Positions 1-12,268 of a stretch of DNA of 64,000 bases are shown here, one piece after another. The notes under the pieces were generated by a model. It made no database searches and was not told the origin of the DNA. It worked only from the letters and a program-made list of their open reading frames with translations. Within the stretch, counting starts at the first letter, position 1, and every line of letters starts with the position of its first letter. Source of the DNA: Protopterus annectens (taxonomy: Eukaryota > Chordata > Ceratodontiformes > Protopteridae); contig NC_056734.1 of NCBI RefSeq assembly GCF_019279795.1, forward strand, positions 2,961,065 to 3,025,064, read 5' to 3'. The position numbers were made by a program, and so were the translations under genes.

Positions 1-960
1 TCCTGGCACAAGTAGCAAACAGATGTTACCAGAAATTGAATGAAATGCTAAGCATCTCCACGGGTATGCAATATGTGGAAGTCTGCTCTGTAGTAAATGA
101 AATAAATATATTTGCATGGCTTGGCACTAGTGTTAGTTACAAGATATTTTATTTCTCTCTTAAACATATTCCATTTATTTCTTATTGGTTTGTTTCACAT
201 TAATTTTAACCTTTTTTCTAATTTTTGTAATCTTTTTATAATTTGTTTGGGGAGTGAGTGCCATTGTTTTGGTGTAAATAGGACAGAGTTACAGTGATAT
301 GTTGGATGATTGACACACACACACCACACGCATGCTTGCACGTCTTCCTATTCTCCTAATCTTTGGCTAGTCAGCTGCCTGTCGACCGTCATCCCATTCC
401 TTCTTGCATTCATTCCTCGCAGAACAAGAACTGTTCCCAGACCATTTTTTTTCTTGTGAGATGAGAGCTGATCGCAAAGACTGTCATTCGGGCAGCCTCG
501 TGGCTTTTCAGGTTATGCTGCTATTTGTACGTGTCTGGTGAAGCATTCTCCTAAAGGAAAGCTAGTTGGGCATAACACAGGTGTATAATCCAGTTCTGTA
601 TGTGTGTTTTATAAGCCTTCAGATGACCTTGCCTCCTTCAATGAGCCGATTTGCATGTTTCTCTGGTCTCCACCTGGAGAAATGGTGCACTTTGGTGGCC
701 CATACACATGATTGTTCCCTGACCAGCTGCCGCAGATACCTAGGATGCTAATTGAACATTGGTGCCTTGCATCATAATCTGGCCTTTGTCCCTCTGTCAG
801 TGAAGCTGACCATATTCATAGCCCTTAATAGTCTTCCATCCACACCCCCTTACATTATTTATTAGCAGTTTGAATTTGATTTTTGACCTTGTTCATTATG
901 TTTTTAAAAGTTTGTATGTGAATACTTTTGTGAGAGATTTGCCCTCTTTTTTTTTAACAT
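1..960. other. Upstream intron or flank of NMD3, nothing recognised
   Basis: AT-rich sequence with a short CA-rich run near 312-330. I see no coding exon and no recognisable transposon. If NMD3 has a non-coding first exon it could lie here or left of the window, but nothing in the sequence marks it. Confidence 0.4.
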
Positions 961-970
961 GAGCTATATA

Positions 971-1128
971 GCAAACATTTCAGACTGAATGTAATTTGAG
1001 TTTGGTTTAGTTTTGTTTTATTTCTTTAGAGCACCAGCATAACATGAAGAGCTGTACAGCAAACCTTTCGGACTGAATGTAATTTGAGTTTGGTTTTGTT
1101 TTATTTCTTTAGAGCATCAGCAAGTTAC
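971..1128 (+). repeat. Tandem duplication carrying a splice acceptor twice
   Basis: Two copies of an 83-88 bp unit lie directly before the NMD3 start codon. Both contain GACTGAATGTAATTTGAG, then a T-rich tract ending TTTCTTTAG, then AGCAYCAGCA. The first AG is at about 1028-1029 and the second at 1111-1112. The copies differ by one 5-bp indel and a few substitutions. The second acceptor is the one next to the NMD3 ATG. The first would add about 83 nt of 5' leader containing an upstream ATG (1044) that meets a stop within about 10 codons. Confidence 0.75.
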
Positions 1129-1129
1129 C

Positions 1130-1173
1130 ATGGAGTATATGCAAGGACCTGTTACCTGCAGTCAGGGGAACAT
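1130..1173 (+). CDS. NMD3: NMD3, first coding exon (start codon exon)
   Basis: NMD3 is the adaptor that links the nascent 60S ribosomal subunit to the exportin CRM1. This exon carries the start codon in a good context (ACCATGG) and encodes MEYMQGPVTCSQGN plus two bases of the next codon. Mammalian NMD3 also starts MEYM. The exon begins at 1113 after a TTTCTTTAG acceptor, so 17 nt of 5' UTR precede the ATG. It ends at CAT|GTAAGT, a strong donor, in phase 2. The phase fits the next exon at 5119, whose first base completes ATC (Ile), giving Ile-Leu-Cys-Cys as in the known protein. The exon alone is too short to identify; the call rests on phase, order and match with the following exon. Confidence 0.85.
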
Positions 1174-1461
1174 GTAAGTAGCTTTCATTAAGTTATTGGA
1201 TGCCTTTGTTTTGGCTGTTTAGGACTGTAACCTTTTGTAAAGGCTTGGAACCAGCTTAGTGGCAATGTAACTGGTTTTTGTTTGGAAAATATAGTTTTTA
1301 TACAGATCCTTTGGATGAGCACATTCTGATGATGGCTTTTGATCATATCGTTTTAGGGCTGTGGTTTATGTGTTTATGTATGATAGCTGTGAACATTGGT
1401 TTGGAAAGCAATTTTAAGTAGTTGCTCTCCCAAGGATTTAAGTGATTTGCATATGGGACTT

Positions 1462-1690
1462 TTTTTTTTTTTAATTTTGACATTTGTTTGCTGGGATACA
1501 CTTTTCAGTGGAGGACCAGGGGGAAAAGCTCCACATTTATACATTTCCTTACATATACAAAACATTTATACTTTTACATACAGTCACAGATTTGATTACA
1601 CTTTTTACAGTAAAAAAAGAAAAATATTTGATAGGACTTTTACGTAAATAACATGTAGACAGGTTAAGTGTGATAGTCAAAAGCATGGTT
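1462..1690 (-). mobile_element. 3' end fragment of L2-like LINE or its SINE partner
   Basis: On the minus strand this reads GAGCTTTTCCCCCTGG, then a short conserved tract, and ends in an A-rich tail (the T run at 1460-1474). The same terminal block recurs at 2380-2480, 22616-22828 and, on the + strand, 55340-55650. It is the 3' end shared by a retroposon family. Nothing coding remains. The upper boundary is approximate. Confidence 0.6.
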
Positions 1691-2379
1691 GTTAGTAGGT
1701 TTTATTACTTCTATGGCATTAATATGTGTTTTCATTTATAAAGCTCCTCATTTTCACATTTTGACAAGAGTTTGCCTTGGCACTGTACAGGTTTAATGAA
1801 GCTTTGCTAAATACAGGTTGACTGCAAGGGTCCAAAGGTCCACAGCTCTACAGTACCTTAGTTAAACTTGCATTGCTATGAGTTAATAGATTAATTGTAT
1901 GGAAACTGGTAGGTGTACTATGCCAGAATATTGATATTGATGGCAGGATTTATTCTGGACTAGGATAGACAGTTTAGCTCTTGAGAAGGGGAGAGGTGGT
2001 ATGGGGATTTGAGGGTAAAGGATATACAGGAGATAGAGTAGAAGGGGGGACATAGGTTATGGATAGTAGCAAGTTGGATATATGTTAGCTGGTTTGATAG
2101 TTCAAGACATTTTAGTTCCTGTACTGGTTTACAGTGTTGTGTATGGTAATTGGAGTTTGTTGCAAAGTTTGCATCTTTGTTATAGCATTGTTCCATTTTT
2201 ATCTTGGTGGAGTTTTGCAGATTGGTGAGTATACAAGAACCATAAAATAGGGATGGGAGCAAGAAGGTTTTTGCCATGGTAGTCTTGGTTGATGTGGTAA
2301 GGAATTGTCGTAGTCTTTGTTTTTTTTTTGCGTCGTCTATCTTTTGCTTGTTTTGAAGGTCAAAGATGAGTTTTGCTAT

Positions 2380-4392
2380 CTATTATTTATTTATTTGATG
2401 TTTGTTTACTGGGGTAGTCTGACTGGGCGGGTGCCCATTTTCAGTAGAGGCCCAGGGGGAAAAGCCCATTTAGTTTCTTGTACACTTTCTGTGACCGTTT
2501 TATTAGCTGAGAGGATGCTGAATTGCTCAGAGCTGCAAATTGTATTTTTGGGGTGAAAGACTGTTTTTGTGTTGAGAAAAAGTTGGGCATCTGTGAGCCA
2601 AAATTAATTTGCTGTGAATGATATTGGGGTCTTGTTTAGTAGTTCTGGGAGAGTGAGAGAGGTACAGATTAAGGTTGAATCGGCTGCATGCTGATTCAGT
2701 GCTTCTGGGGAAGAGGAGGTGTAAGTTATTGGTGAATATATTAAACAGTAGGGGTCCTAAGATGGAGCTTTGGAAGACCCCTATAGGGTTATGTAAGAAC
2801 AGAGGAGAGTCGGTTAATGCAATTTTACGGCTCTTCAATCTTGTAGCTTTGAAACCACTGTACTGTGGTAATGGGGCATCCTAGGTTGGGCAGTGAGTTC
2901 AGGAGTAAGGGGTGTGAAACCACATTAGAGGCTTTAGAGAGGTCCTGGAATACGGTGGATACAAGGTATCCTTTGTCTCTGTCCCTGTTATCGGTGTCTG
3001 TAAAGGATAGTAGAGCTAAGGATGTGCTAATATCCTGTCTGGAAACCATGTCGAGTTTGAGTATGCAGGTTGTTTTGGAGTAGGTATTTCATTAACTGTT
3101 GGCGGATACACCTTTCCAGGATTTTGGATATAGGGGATAGAATTGATATTGGGCAAAAGTTCGACATTTCAGTGGGATACACTCCTTTATGTGTTGGTGT
3201 TATATGTGATAGTTTCCAAATGGTGAGGACTACGGATTCGGAGAGAGATCTATTTATGAGGATCCTGATTGAATAAGCAACTGAGTCAGCAGCGAGTTTA
3301 AGGTATTGGGGTGGGAGATTATCAGCTGATGTAGAACAGGGTTTTAATTTGAGCATATTTTTTTTTTTTAATTTCTGAGGTGAGTATAGGCTGAAAGAAT
3401 GAAGTTTGGGAGGCTATGGATTGGCTGTGTGTGTGGGTATTGGCATGGTCTAGAGTTTAAGTTTAGGTGCAAGTGTTTTGTGTTATTGTTGGTGGTTAGT
3501 AGGTCAGCTTTGGATTTTATGAAGTGTTTGTTAAATTCCTCTGCTGTTAGCGATGGGGGGATTTGGGTGAATGGGAGTGCTCTTTGTTCCTGGATTGAGG
3601 AGGGTAGATAGTGAGTGGCAGAATTTTTTGGGGTTGCATTTGTGTTGTAGCTGAAGGTTAGAGTAGTAAGATTTTTTGCTTTTGTCTGCTAGTTTGTTTA
3701 CTCTATATGGAGTGTTTTGAAGGCTTGAAGAGTTTGTTGGGCTTTGTTTCCATGTGTTCCATGCTATATCTCTTTGCTTCGTGAGGTTAAAGCAGGCTAT
3801 GGTTTTCCATGAGGTAGTATGTTTTTTACTCTTTTTGTTCGTACAAGGGTGGGACTGTCAAACATTTTCAGGAAGGTTGTGTTGAAATATTGTACAACAT
3901 CGTTGAGAGGTAATAGCCTTGGGATTGTCCAGTTTATTTTATGAAATAAATGATTAAGATTTGTTGGTCAAGTTTGGTTGGTTGTATTTCTGACTGATTT
4001 TTTAAGGAGTGTTTTTTAGGAAGGTGGGTACTAACTCTGATGGCAAATATTGGAAGATGGTTGCTAAGTGAGAGTAAGTGTGCCTGAGGATGAGTTAGTT
4101 GTGTGAGATACTAGGATCCAATCCAAGGTGGAATGGCAAGTGAAGTCTTTGTTATACCTTGTTGGACTTGTAATTGTGTGAAGCCATACAGATTAATTCT
4201 AGAGGTGGGAGAGTTTGTATTGATGGCATGCTAATTGATGTTCATGTCACCTAGGATAACTGTTTCTTGCTTGATGTTTTGTGATTATCCAGGAGGGACG
4301 GTACATCTTCCAGGACAGGTATTTTGTTTCCAGGTGGGATGTAAACTACAATGATAAGAGTTTTGATCCCAGGGGAGCAGAAAATGACAGGT

Positions 4393-4396
<4 letters not shown>
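2380..4396 (-). mobile_element. L2/CR1-group non-LTR retrotransposon (LINE), 5'-truncated and decayed
   Basis: Read on the minus strand, endonuclease comes first (IIVVYIPPGN near 4330-4370) and reverse transcriptase follows (SNFCPISILSPISKILERC near 3090-3190, then FQDLSKASNVVSHPLLL near 2890-2990, then ILGPLLFNIFTNNLHLL near 2740). The copy ends in a short 3' UTR with a TAAA-type tail at 2385-2397. Such endonuclease and reverse transcriptase motifs are typical of L2-like members of the Jockey superfamily. Frameshifts and stops break the frame throughout. An A run at 4397-4424 marks the 5' truncation side. It lies in the NMD3 intron in antisense orientation. Confidence 0.75.
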
Positions 4397-4425
<29 letters not shown>

Positions 4426-5118
4426 TTTGTAAAGCAGTACAGCTTGTATCTAAACTATATTCCTCTTTTTTGCAGGCCTTGCCATCTTGCCTTTAAGATT
4501 TGCTTGCATCTGCTGTTTTTTTTCCCCCTAAACTGCTTAGGAGTCAGGACAATCTATTAAAGCAAGGTACTGATGATGATTGAGTACTTGTGTCATATTA
4601 AGTTTCCCATGAGTGTTTTCTGGTCTTTCTCTTGTCTGTGGGGTGTGTTGTGTATTTCTGGGACTTTATACCCCACTCCTATAGCTAAAGAAACTAAACT
4701 GAGCAGTGAAGGCTTGCAGTGTAGTAAGTTCTCTTAAAGAACTCCTGATTTGATACCAAAAGGTGATCTGATTTAACTGAGGTTGAAGTCTGGGTGTCAC
4801 ACGAATATTATTGATCACTGCTGGAGGTGCAAAGGATGCCTCTGTCGGCCATGATGGCTAATGTGAATGCGGTTGCTTGCATTTGTGTTTCCATTGTACT
4901 GAGCAAGAAATACCATTTGCAAGACCTGCTCAGCCATTAAAGTTATATGGATTCAGTAAGTACTTAAATGTTATAAGTTTGCTATAGTATGGCCAAATGT
5001 AGATAGGAAGGGCAATCTATGTAACATTGTAAAAAGACATTTTGGAATAGGGAAGGTGTATTTTAATTATGTTTTAAGAAAATGCGTTTGCTAGTAATTC
5101 TGCCTTATTTTATTGCAG

Positions 5119-5253
5119 CCTGTGTTGCCAGTGTGGCATTCCTATCCCACCAAATCCTGCAAATATGTGTGTAGCATGCTTAAGAACTCAGGTTGACATC
5201 ACCGAAGGCATACCAAAACAAGTTACAATCCAGTTCTGCAAACAGTGTGAAAG
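5119..5253 (+). CDS. NMD3: NMD3, second coding exon (zinc-binding CxxC pairs)
   Basis: The 135-nt exon is bounded by TTTTATTGCAG and AAG|GTAAGC. It completes a split Ile codon, encodes 44 further codons and ends with two bases of an Arg codon (phase 2). The peptide contains LCCQCGIPIPPNP, CVACLRTQVDI, EGIPKQV and FCKQCER. These are the CxxC pairs and the GIPKQV segment of the NMD3 N-terminal zinc-binding region that contacts the 60S subunit. The match to vertebrate NMD3 is close to residue for residue, with conservative changes only. No stop or frameshift is present, so this looks like a live gene and not a processed copy: donor and acceptor are intact and the introns are real. Confidence 0.96.
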
Positions 5254-5843
5254 GTAAGCTTTTGTTTGTAGAGTTAATTTTATAAACTGCAGATGTAGCT
5301 TACTGGATTAGCAGTTATCCAGTTGTGCAACTTGGCAGTCTTTTCAGTGAGGTGCACCATTTCTTCATACATACAGAATCAGAATATCTAAATGCATATA
5401 AAAAGTATGTACGTTTGCAGATTGCAATCTAATTGTACCTGGCAAGACAGCTTAAGTGTTGTCCTTCAAGTGAAGATAGGGTTCCAGTTCTGACACTATG
5501 CAGCTTTCATAGCCTAAACATCTGCATTTTAAAAGGTGTAAATGATGTCTAGATGTTTAATTTTTGTTATATAGTGCACAGAGAAGTCCCTATTCATACA
5601 GAACTGTAATATTTTCTCATTGTACTTAAACTTGAATTATTGTAAAGTTGACTTTTAAAATATTCACTAGTTTGGAATATGCCTGCCTGGTCCATTATGT
5701 CAGAGTGAACCAGTGACAGTGTTCCTCAACTGCAGACCTGTATATAAGTAAGCTAATGTTTGCCGAACAAAATTGGATGGCTATGTACTAGTATTATGGA
5801 ATGCTGCGTTCTCTTAATTAACTTGGGGAATTCTGTAGAATAA

Positions 5844-5938
5844 GCAGTAACCCATGACTGGGTGTGGGTATCTTTGGAGTAAACCAAGCCAGCTGTGTGT
5901 TAATCCTGTGATACCCACACCCATTCGTGGGTTATTGC
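5844..5938. repeat. Inverted repeat, about 30-bp arms, unknown origin
   Basis: The arms GCAGTAACCCATGACTGGGT (from 5844) and the reverse complement of CACCCATTCGTGGGTTATTGC (to 5938) pair over about 30 bp with a few mismatches around a 38-bp spacer. The arm also contains GTGGGTATC on the left and GATACCCAC on the right. The flanks to about 6100 are unlike the LINE that follows. It may be a small palindromic MITE or a relic of a DIRS end. I cannot tell which. Confidence 0.5.
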
Positions 5939-6117
5939 TATAACACCATAACATTATCTAAGAAAGCAATTGCTTACCTTTCTTAAATAGTGTCTTTGTA
6001 AAACGGCGCAGTAGTGCTCCTCTGTGCTTTTTTGTGCTTGCTGAAGTACTGCGCATGTGTATGGGAGTTATGTTCCCATGCTTTTTTTTTTTTTCCCCTA
6101 TCAATATGGGCTGTTAA

Positions 6118-6604
6118 TGCAAAACATATACAAAGCCCAACATAAGTTTGGTTTCATCAAGGGCAGGTCATGCCTCTTTAAACCTGGTGGACGTCTTTGA
6201 AAAGGTCGCCAAAGCAATGGATGAGGACAAAATGGTTCACATTGCCTACCTTGACCTGGCCAAGGCATTTGACACAATAACCCATTCGGGCATTGTTGAC
6301 AAACTCAAGAGGTTAGATGCAAACCTGTATGACACCCGGTGGATAGCCAAATGGCTCGCAGACAAGACCCAGGAAGCTAGAATTGGGAGTCCCTCAGGGA
6401 TCAGTACTTGGACTGCTCCTTTTTGGCATTTACTTCTCTGAAGTCAAGATCAATGTCCGTGGTCTCTGATTCCATATTGGGAGCTGTCATTGAATCCCAC
6501 ACAAAAACAAATGTTTTCCAGGAAGGGGCTGACAGACAACTGGTGTCAGAGCCAAGGACTAAAACTGAATGCCAAGAAATGCATAATAGTATTCTTTGGG
6601 AACA
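6118..6604 (+). mobile_element. CR1-like LINE copy A, reverse transcriptase part (left half)
   Basis: The + strand encodes reverse transcriptase motifs: FIKGRSCLLNLVDVFEKV-type sequence, then VHIAYLDLAKAFDTI with the first catalytic Asp, then a frameshifted GVPQGSVLGPLLF-like stretch, then LKLNAKKCIIVFF near 6558-6600. The frame breaks near 6400. The copy stops abruptly at about 6604, where a full-length L1-like element starts, and resumes at 13153 with GKSSTRVNYRLDP. The two halves therefore form one CR1-like copy interrupted by the L1. Confidence 0.8.
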
Positions 6605-6979
6605 AGATAGCTGCACATTGAGTAACAACTTCTAACTCTAGCTCTCCCAGTGTGAAAACAGAAACTTGACAGAGAAGGCCAGTAGACTTGTTTTTATGGG
6701 TAAATTTCAGTAAGTGGCTAGTTAGTGTACTGTCTGGATGCCAGGAAAAAAGAATTACAGAGCACCTGGAAAAAAATCGGCTACAAAAAGTGAGGAAGAA
6801 ACACTGACTGGGAAAGGTTCTGCAGTTTTTCATTAAAAAGCAGTGCAACCTCTGGGCATGGCTTCCATTAACCTACAGGAAGATAAGACAACTGCACACA
6901 GACCTGGTTAAAATAAACAAAACACTGATGGGAGTATATCAGTGCAAACAACAAAAAGCTGGGAAAAATGGAAGAAGCT

Positions 6980-7600
6980 TTAAACATATTTTCAGATGAG
7001 GTGATTTAAAGCTGTAAAAATCAGAGGTTGAAACGAAGAAAAGGCTGGCTGAATGAGACTGCTGAGGAGGAGATGTTTCAAAAAATACTAGAATTAGAGG
7101 ACAGAGCACATGGGGAAAACCTGAGATGTTCATCTATACCAGAGAAGCTGGAAGGAGCAGACTGCACTGATTTTATGAAAGCACAAATAAGCAACTGGTC
7201 TGGTATTCCACAGCAAGAGTTGTTGGTTGAAAGGGCACATTGTGTATATACTTCAAACCTGGCTATGAGAAAGCAACCTAGACCTTTAATAGAAAAGGTG
7301 CAGTCCTACCAGCAGAAAGAGATTCTGATTTAAAGCTGTGGCAGAAGAACAAAATACTAAAAGTGGGATACTTTAGAGTGTTTGTTTGTAGAGAATGATT
7401 TCCCATTGTACACTGGCAGAAGAGGAGCAAGTTCATTCTACTATTCATGGAATGTTGAGACGCAGGTGTGAGATTCAAACTGTTGTACCTAGCCATCTTC
7501 AAGGTATTCGTCCCTGGATGGGACAAAATAATTTTTTGATGAATTACATGCTACGAAGGAAATACTAAAATTTGTCCAATAGAAAGTGAGCTCTGAGAAG
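6980..7600 (+). pseudogene. L1/Tx1-like ORF1 protein (RNA-binding), broken
   Basis: The best segment (7028-7333) contains LELEDRAHGENLRC, IPEKLEGADCTDFM, LLVERAHCVY and KQPRPLIEKVQSYQQKEIL. This matches the RRM-like core of L1 ORF1 proteins, which usually read as a short basic motif, IPE, an ERAHR motif, RPRPII and a Q-KE run. After a stop, the C-terminal domain continues in another frame (GVRFKLLYLAIFKVFVPG near 7465-7520). ORF1 protein coats L1 RNA in the retrotransposition particle. Coding capacity is lost here. Confidence 0.7.
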
Positions 7601-10600
7601 ATTCTACTTTTTGTTCTTCTGGTAAGTGAAAACCACCGAGAGAATATACTTGTGAAATCGTAGCACTAGAGTTTAGTAGAAGAATAGAGAGTACATTGGA
7701 AATTACACAGAAACAGGATTTGGGAGATGGAGATGAACAGCAATAAAACCAGTAACTTAATGTGGGATTACAGTGCAATAATTATATTTGTGAAATATGA
7801 CAGAACAAGAAAATGTGGAAATAATTGGACTTTTCCAGAATTTGCTGGACTTTAAGTAGGGCATATACTTTAGAGTGCCCCACATGTAATTAGTGTTTGG
7901 AAAATACTTTGAGGAGGGGAAGACAGGAGAAACATGCCTGTAAGTAAAAATATATATTTTTCTTAATAGTACTGTTTTTGTGGTGCATGATTTTCTTTGC
8001 ATGCTATGAAGTGATGTTTTTATATTTTTAAGTGTAATGATGACTGTAAATAGGTGCTGCTGCTTTTTCCCCTTTCTTTCTCCCTTCTGTCTTCAGTTTA
8101 AGAAATGTACGCACTGCAATGTTCAAAAAAGGGATTGACCAAAAAAAATGAATGTGATTTTTCTCATTCATGCATGGAAGAATGACTGGATTAAGAACCT
8201 TAGACTGATTTAATAACATGTTTTAAGAGAAAGCAAGCTAATGAAGAAGAATATTGAATATTATGAGGCTTTTATCTAGCAAATAAGTGTATGCTTACTA
8301 GCAGTTCTGCATGTGGTCCTAATGTCTCCACAGAAAGAGTCTGGAAAGTGATTGGATGGCGAAAAAAAAAAAAAAGAGAAACTGGCTAAGAGATTATGTT
8401 CTCTGAAAACATTCAGGGGTTATCCCAGTTGGGAGCACTGTAAAGATCAGACAAAACCAGTTAGCACTTGGTAGAAGCACAGGCTCCACCATGCGTCTTA
8501 ACCTAAAAGAAAGGTTATCCATACAAACTGGAGTCTGTTGAGTGTGGCTGTCAGTTTGGGCCATTTGTTCCTGTTAGGAATGTAAAACTTCAGTATTTGA
8601 AGATGTGCACAGTTTTCTATGTTAGTATTAAACTAATAGGGGGTATTGGAGGTTTTTTTTTTGTTTTGTTTGAGGGCTTTCAATAAAACAAAATGTTTTG
8701 TACAATGTGACATATAGGCGCAAATGAATATGACAAGAAGCAACTATATAAAATTTCAACCTACTAAGCAGTGTATGCATGTAACACAAAAGCTGGAACT
8801 AGACATTTAACAAAAAAAGGTATTCTACATAAAAGGTGGGAATAATAAGTTTTTAATACAGTGCTTTTTGTAATGTTTTTTTAAATGCCAGTGGTGTCAC
8901 AGATAAGTACAAAAAAAGAATGTGAATTTGATAAAGAAAGGTTTTCAGGATGGTTGGTTTTCAGGATGGTTATTCAGTGGAATATCAGGGACAAAGGAAA
9001 AGGGGAGTACTTATATTAATTGCAAGAGGAGCTCCAATAATGATAGAGGATAAAAAAGATAATGTCAGATTTCTAGTGCTAAGGTGCTACTGGCAGGGGA
9101 GGAGGATTATACTGGCATGTATTTATACTCCACCTGAAACTGCTGTAATGGAGCTTAATTTCTCCCAGAATTTCCTTATCAGTTTTCAGCAAGGAATATT
9201 ACTTATGGGTGGGGACTGTAATTTGATTTGCAGCAGTTAAGATGTATGGGGGTCCCTGATGGGGAAATATAACAAAAGAAGGTAGAGTTTTGAAGAAATG
9301 TATGAAAATATTTGGCATTGAAGACATTAATTCAGTAACAGGAGTTTGGGTGAATTTACATATTCCCCAAAATATAAAAACTGGGCTAGGCTAGACAGAA
9401 TTTACATTTCACAGGAACATGTGCATTTAATTGTAGGTCTTGATACATACCCAATGACTAGATCATGTGCCAATAACAACTAACATAAAAACACAGGGTT
9501 GTGAAAGTGAGACACTGGTGCTTTTCCCCACCTATCTGTTGAAAAGAGAGGAAATGAAGGAATGGGTAGTGGAGATTATTCAGTAGCTATTTGAGAGGAT
9601 AGAAATTACTTCTGAAAATATAGGTAGGGAGTGGGATAAAATTAAGGTGGAGTTTAAAAATAGGGTGGAAATAAAAGAAAGGGAGCTATTGTTAGGTAAG
9701 AATTATTTAGATGGACTGACAAATGTTCAAGTATTGCAGAATGGGGGGAATCTCCTAGAACAAGAAGAGGATCAACTGCAGAATGCCAAGCAGAAAATAG
9801 GGGATTACTTTGGTAATATACACGAGTTTAGAAAGATTGCTGTTAAGCAACTGTTTTTTTTTTTTTGATAATAACACTAGAGCACAAAAACTTTTAAGCA
9901 CAATAACTTAGGCAAAAGAAAGTAGAAAGGGTCAACAAGCTTAGGGAGCCTATAACAAGGAAGGTAATGAAATCCTGTAGAGGTATTAGAAATATTTCGG
10001 AAATTCTGTGAGTGTTTTTATCAAGCAGAGAAATCTGGGAAGTCAAGAAGGCACAAATGGAAGAGTTAAATATGCCAAGGTTAGAGGTAGATGAGGCTCG
10101 GTTACTTATGGTTTGGGTAGGAGGAGATGAGATGATAATTGTGATGTATAACCAATCTACAGGAAATTCCTGAGGAACAGATTGTATTCCTATGGAGGTT
10201 TGGAAGTTAGGAGGGGGGAAAAAACTGAATGATCTGAAAGACTTTGTTTTATAGTATTGCAAGAGGAGGAGAGAAGTACCAACATTGTGGAAGAAAGCAG
10301 TGGTAGCTGTAATACCTAAAGAAGGTAAAGATCCATCAGTTTCGACTTCATGCAGGCCCATTTCAATACAAAACCATGATTATAAAATGTTTGTGTGTGT
10401 ATAATGGCTAAATGAATGGGGAAAGTAATGCCAAAACTGATAGACATGGATCAGTGTGGTTTTGTGGAGGGTAGGCAAACATTTGACAACATTAAACACT
10501 GATGACCCAGAGGGAAGCAGAATGTAAGAAATACCATTGTTGTTGGTGGGTCTTGATGCAGAGAAAGCATTTTACAGAGTAAGCTGGGACTTTATGAGCA

Positions 10601-10954
10601 GGGCAGTGGAAGCATTTGGATTTCCTGAAAACAAAATATTATGAGGTTAATGAGGATGTATGGGGGATCGGAGGTGAAAATTAAAGTGGGTGGGGTCCTC
10701 TCTGATAATTTCTGCTTGACTAGAGGAACCAGGCAGGGGTGTCCTCTTCCCCTTTATTTGCATTATATTTAGAACCATTGGCAAAGAAAATAAAATAAGA
10801 GACTCAGAAATTCAAGAATCTAATTGGTATGGTAGTTGAGAAAAGTTGGCTGTATTTGTAAATTCTGTTTTATACCTGACAAAACCAGAAAGAGACATTA
10901 TAATGTTGTGGAACATTTTGAGACAGTTTCATATTTGTTTCGGATACAAACTTA

Positions 10955-11222
10955 TTGTCTTTTCGGCTTTTCCCGGTTAGGGGTCGCCACAGCGGAACTC
11001 CGGTCTGCTAATGATTGGCAGTCGATTTTTTTATGGTGCCGAGTTACCAGCCCAACCTTCAGCGAAGGCATGCCCATTCATGCATGTCTTTCGGAGGCCA
11101 CTCGACCGCGGGGAGGACATGCAGACTCCACACACAAGGCACTCCAGCCATGAATTGAACAGGAGAACCTCTTGCTGTGAGGCAACAACGCTGCCGCTGC
11201 ACCACCCTGGCTTTAAACAAAG
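10955..11222 (-). mobile_element. tRNA-headed SINE, copy 1 (inside L1-like LINE)
   Basis: On the minus strand the head begins near 11222 with GGTGCAGCGGCAGCGTTGTTG and includes GTTCAATTC, a tRNA-like B box. The body contains GGAGTCTGCATGTCCTCCCC. The 3' tail contains TTCCGCTGTGGCGACCCCTA and CCGGGAAAAGCCGAAAAGAC. A second copy lies at 20089-20360 and a tail-only piece at 27970-27995. The head implies a pol III promoter; the tail should be what the partner LINE recognises, which I infer from known SINE design. Confidence 0.8.
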
Positions 11223-12198
11223 GTAATAGTGGTAAATTGTCTTCCTGCATATGAATTGGTTCAGCAATATCCATATTTATGGGATATGATGAAATGAAGT
11301 ATTTAGGGGTATGTATTAAAAATGATTCTGGTGTGGCACCTAAGGATATATGGGAAGAGTCTAAACAAAAGATAATACAAAAACAGAAAATAGAAGCTTT
11401 GTCATATGGATAATAATATACAAGCAGTTAAATTGTATTTAGTCCCATTAGCCTTATACACAGGTCAGGCATATTTTTATCAACCAGAGGAGAAGTTGTG
11501 GATAGCAATTAATAAAGAGCTGAAGGACTTCTCTAGGTAGGGAAGATGTCAAAGTCAACTGAGATAAGATGATTCTTCCAGTTGAACAGGGTGGATTGGG
11601 ATTACCCAATTTGAAGGGGTATTTCAGATCTACACAATTAAGGCTCCTATACATAACACAAGCAGAAAACTGGAATTCAAGTGTAAAGGGGTAGTGATGA
11701 TGAAACTGGGGGGGGGGGTGGCAAGAAACAATGAGAGACTAGGATTTTTGGATGCAGACCTTTACAGCTATAATATTCTGTAGGGGTCTCTTTAAAGTAG
11801 CAGAACAAGTCAACACAGGAATGGAGAAAGAAGATTATGCCCATAGGTATGACTGCAATTATGGATATCGACTGTAGGTAAGAGGGAGCTTAACTTTATT
11901 GGAGAAAACTGGCAAATAGCCAAGGTATTGGGAACAAATAACTAGAGAGGGAAAGATGACAGAATGGGAAGACGCCAGAAATTTATTTGAACTGCAGGTT
12001 AGAGATTGCTTCCCTATCAAGGATTGATATCAGAGTATAAGCAAAGAGAAAAAATATGTGGGTCCTAAACAAAAGACCAGCACTGGTAGTTTTTATTAGA
12101 ATCTAGAACAAATGCTGCTGTTTGAAAAAGGTATAATTAGTAGAGCATATAAAATGTTGCATGATATCTATACAAATCAGAGAAGTTTAGGAAGGATT

Positions 12199-12268
12199 GG
12201 GAAGAGAGATTGGATAAGCAATTCACAAAGAATGGGAAGAGAGATTGGATAAGCAATTCACAAAAAAA
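12199..12268 (+). repeat. 35-bp tandem duplication within L1-like ORF2
   Basis: GGGAAGAGAGATTGGATAAG and the following AATTCACAAA occur twice with a 35-bp period. The duplication shifts the ORF2 frame and lies just before the C-terminal Cys/His region. It is probably a slippage or repair event after the copy died. Confidence 0.8.

Noticed and set aside
4397-4424. Poly-A tail of a + strand retroposon
   Set aside because: No retroposon sequence with matching orientation precedes it; it borders the truncated end of a minus-strand LINE.
11130-11222. A tRNA gene in the SINE head
   Set aside because: It has a B-box-like element but no cloverleaf, and the same head recurs in another SINE copy.
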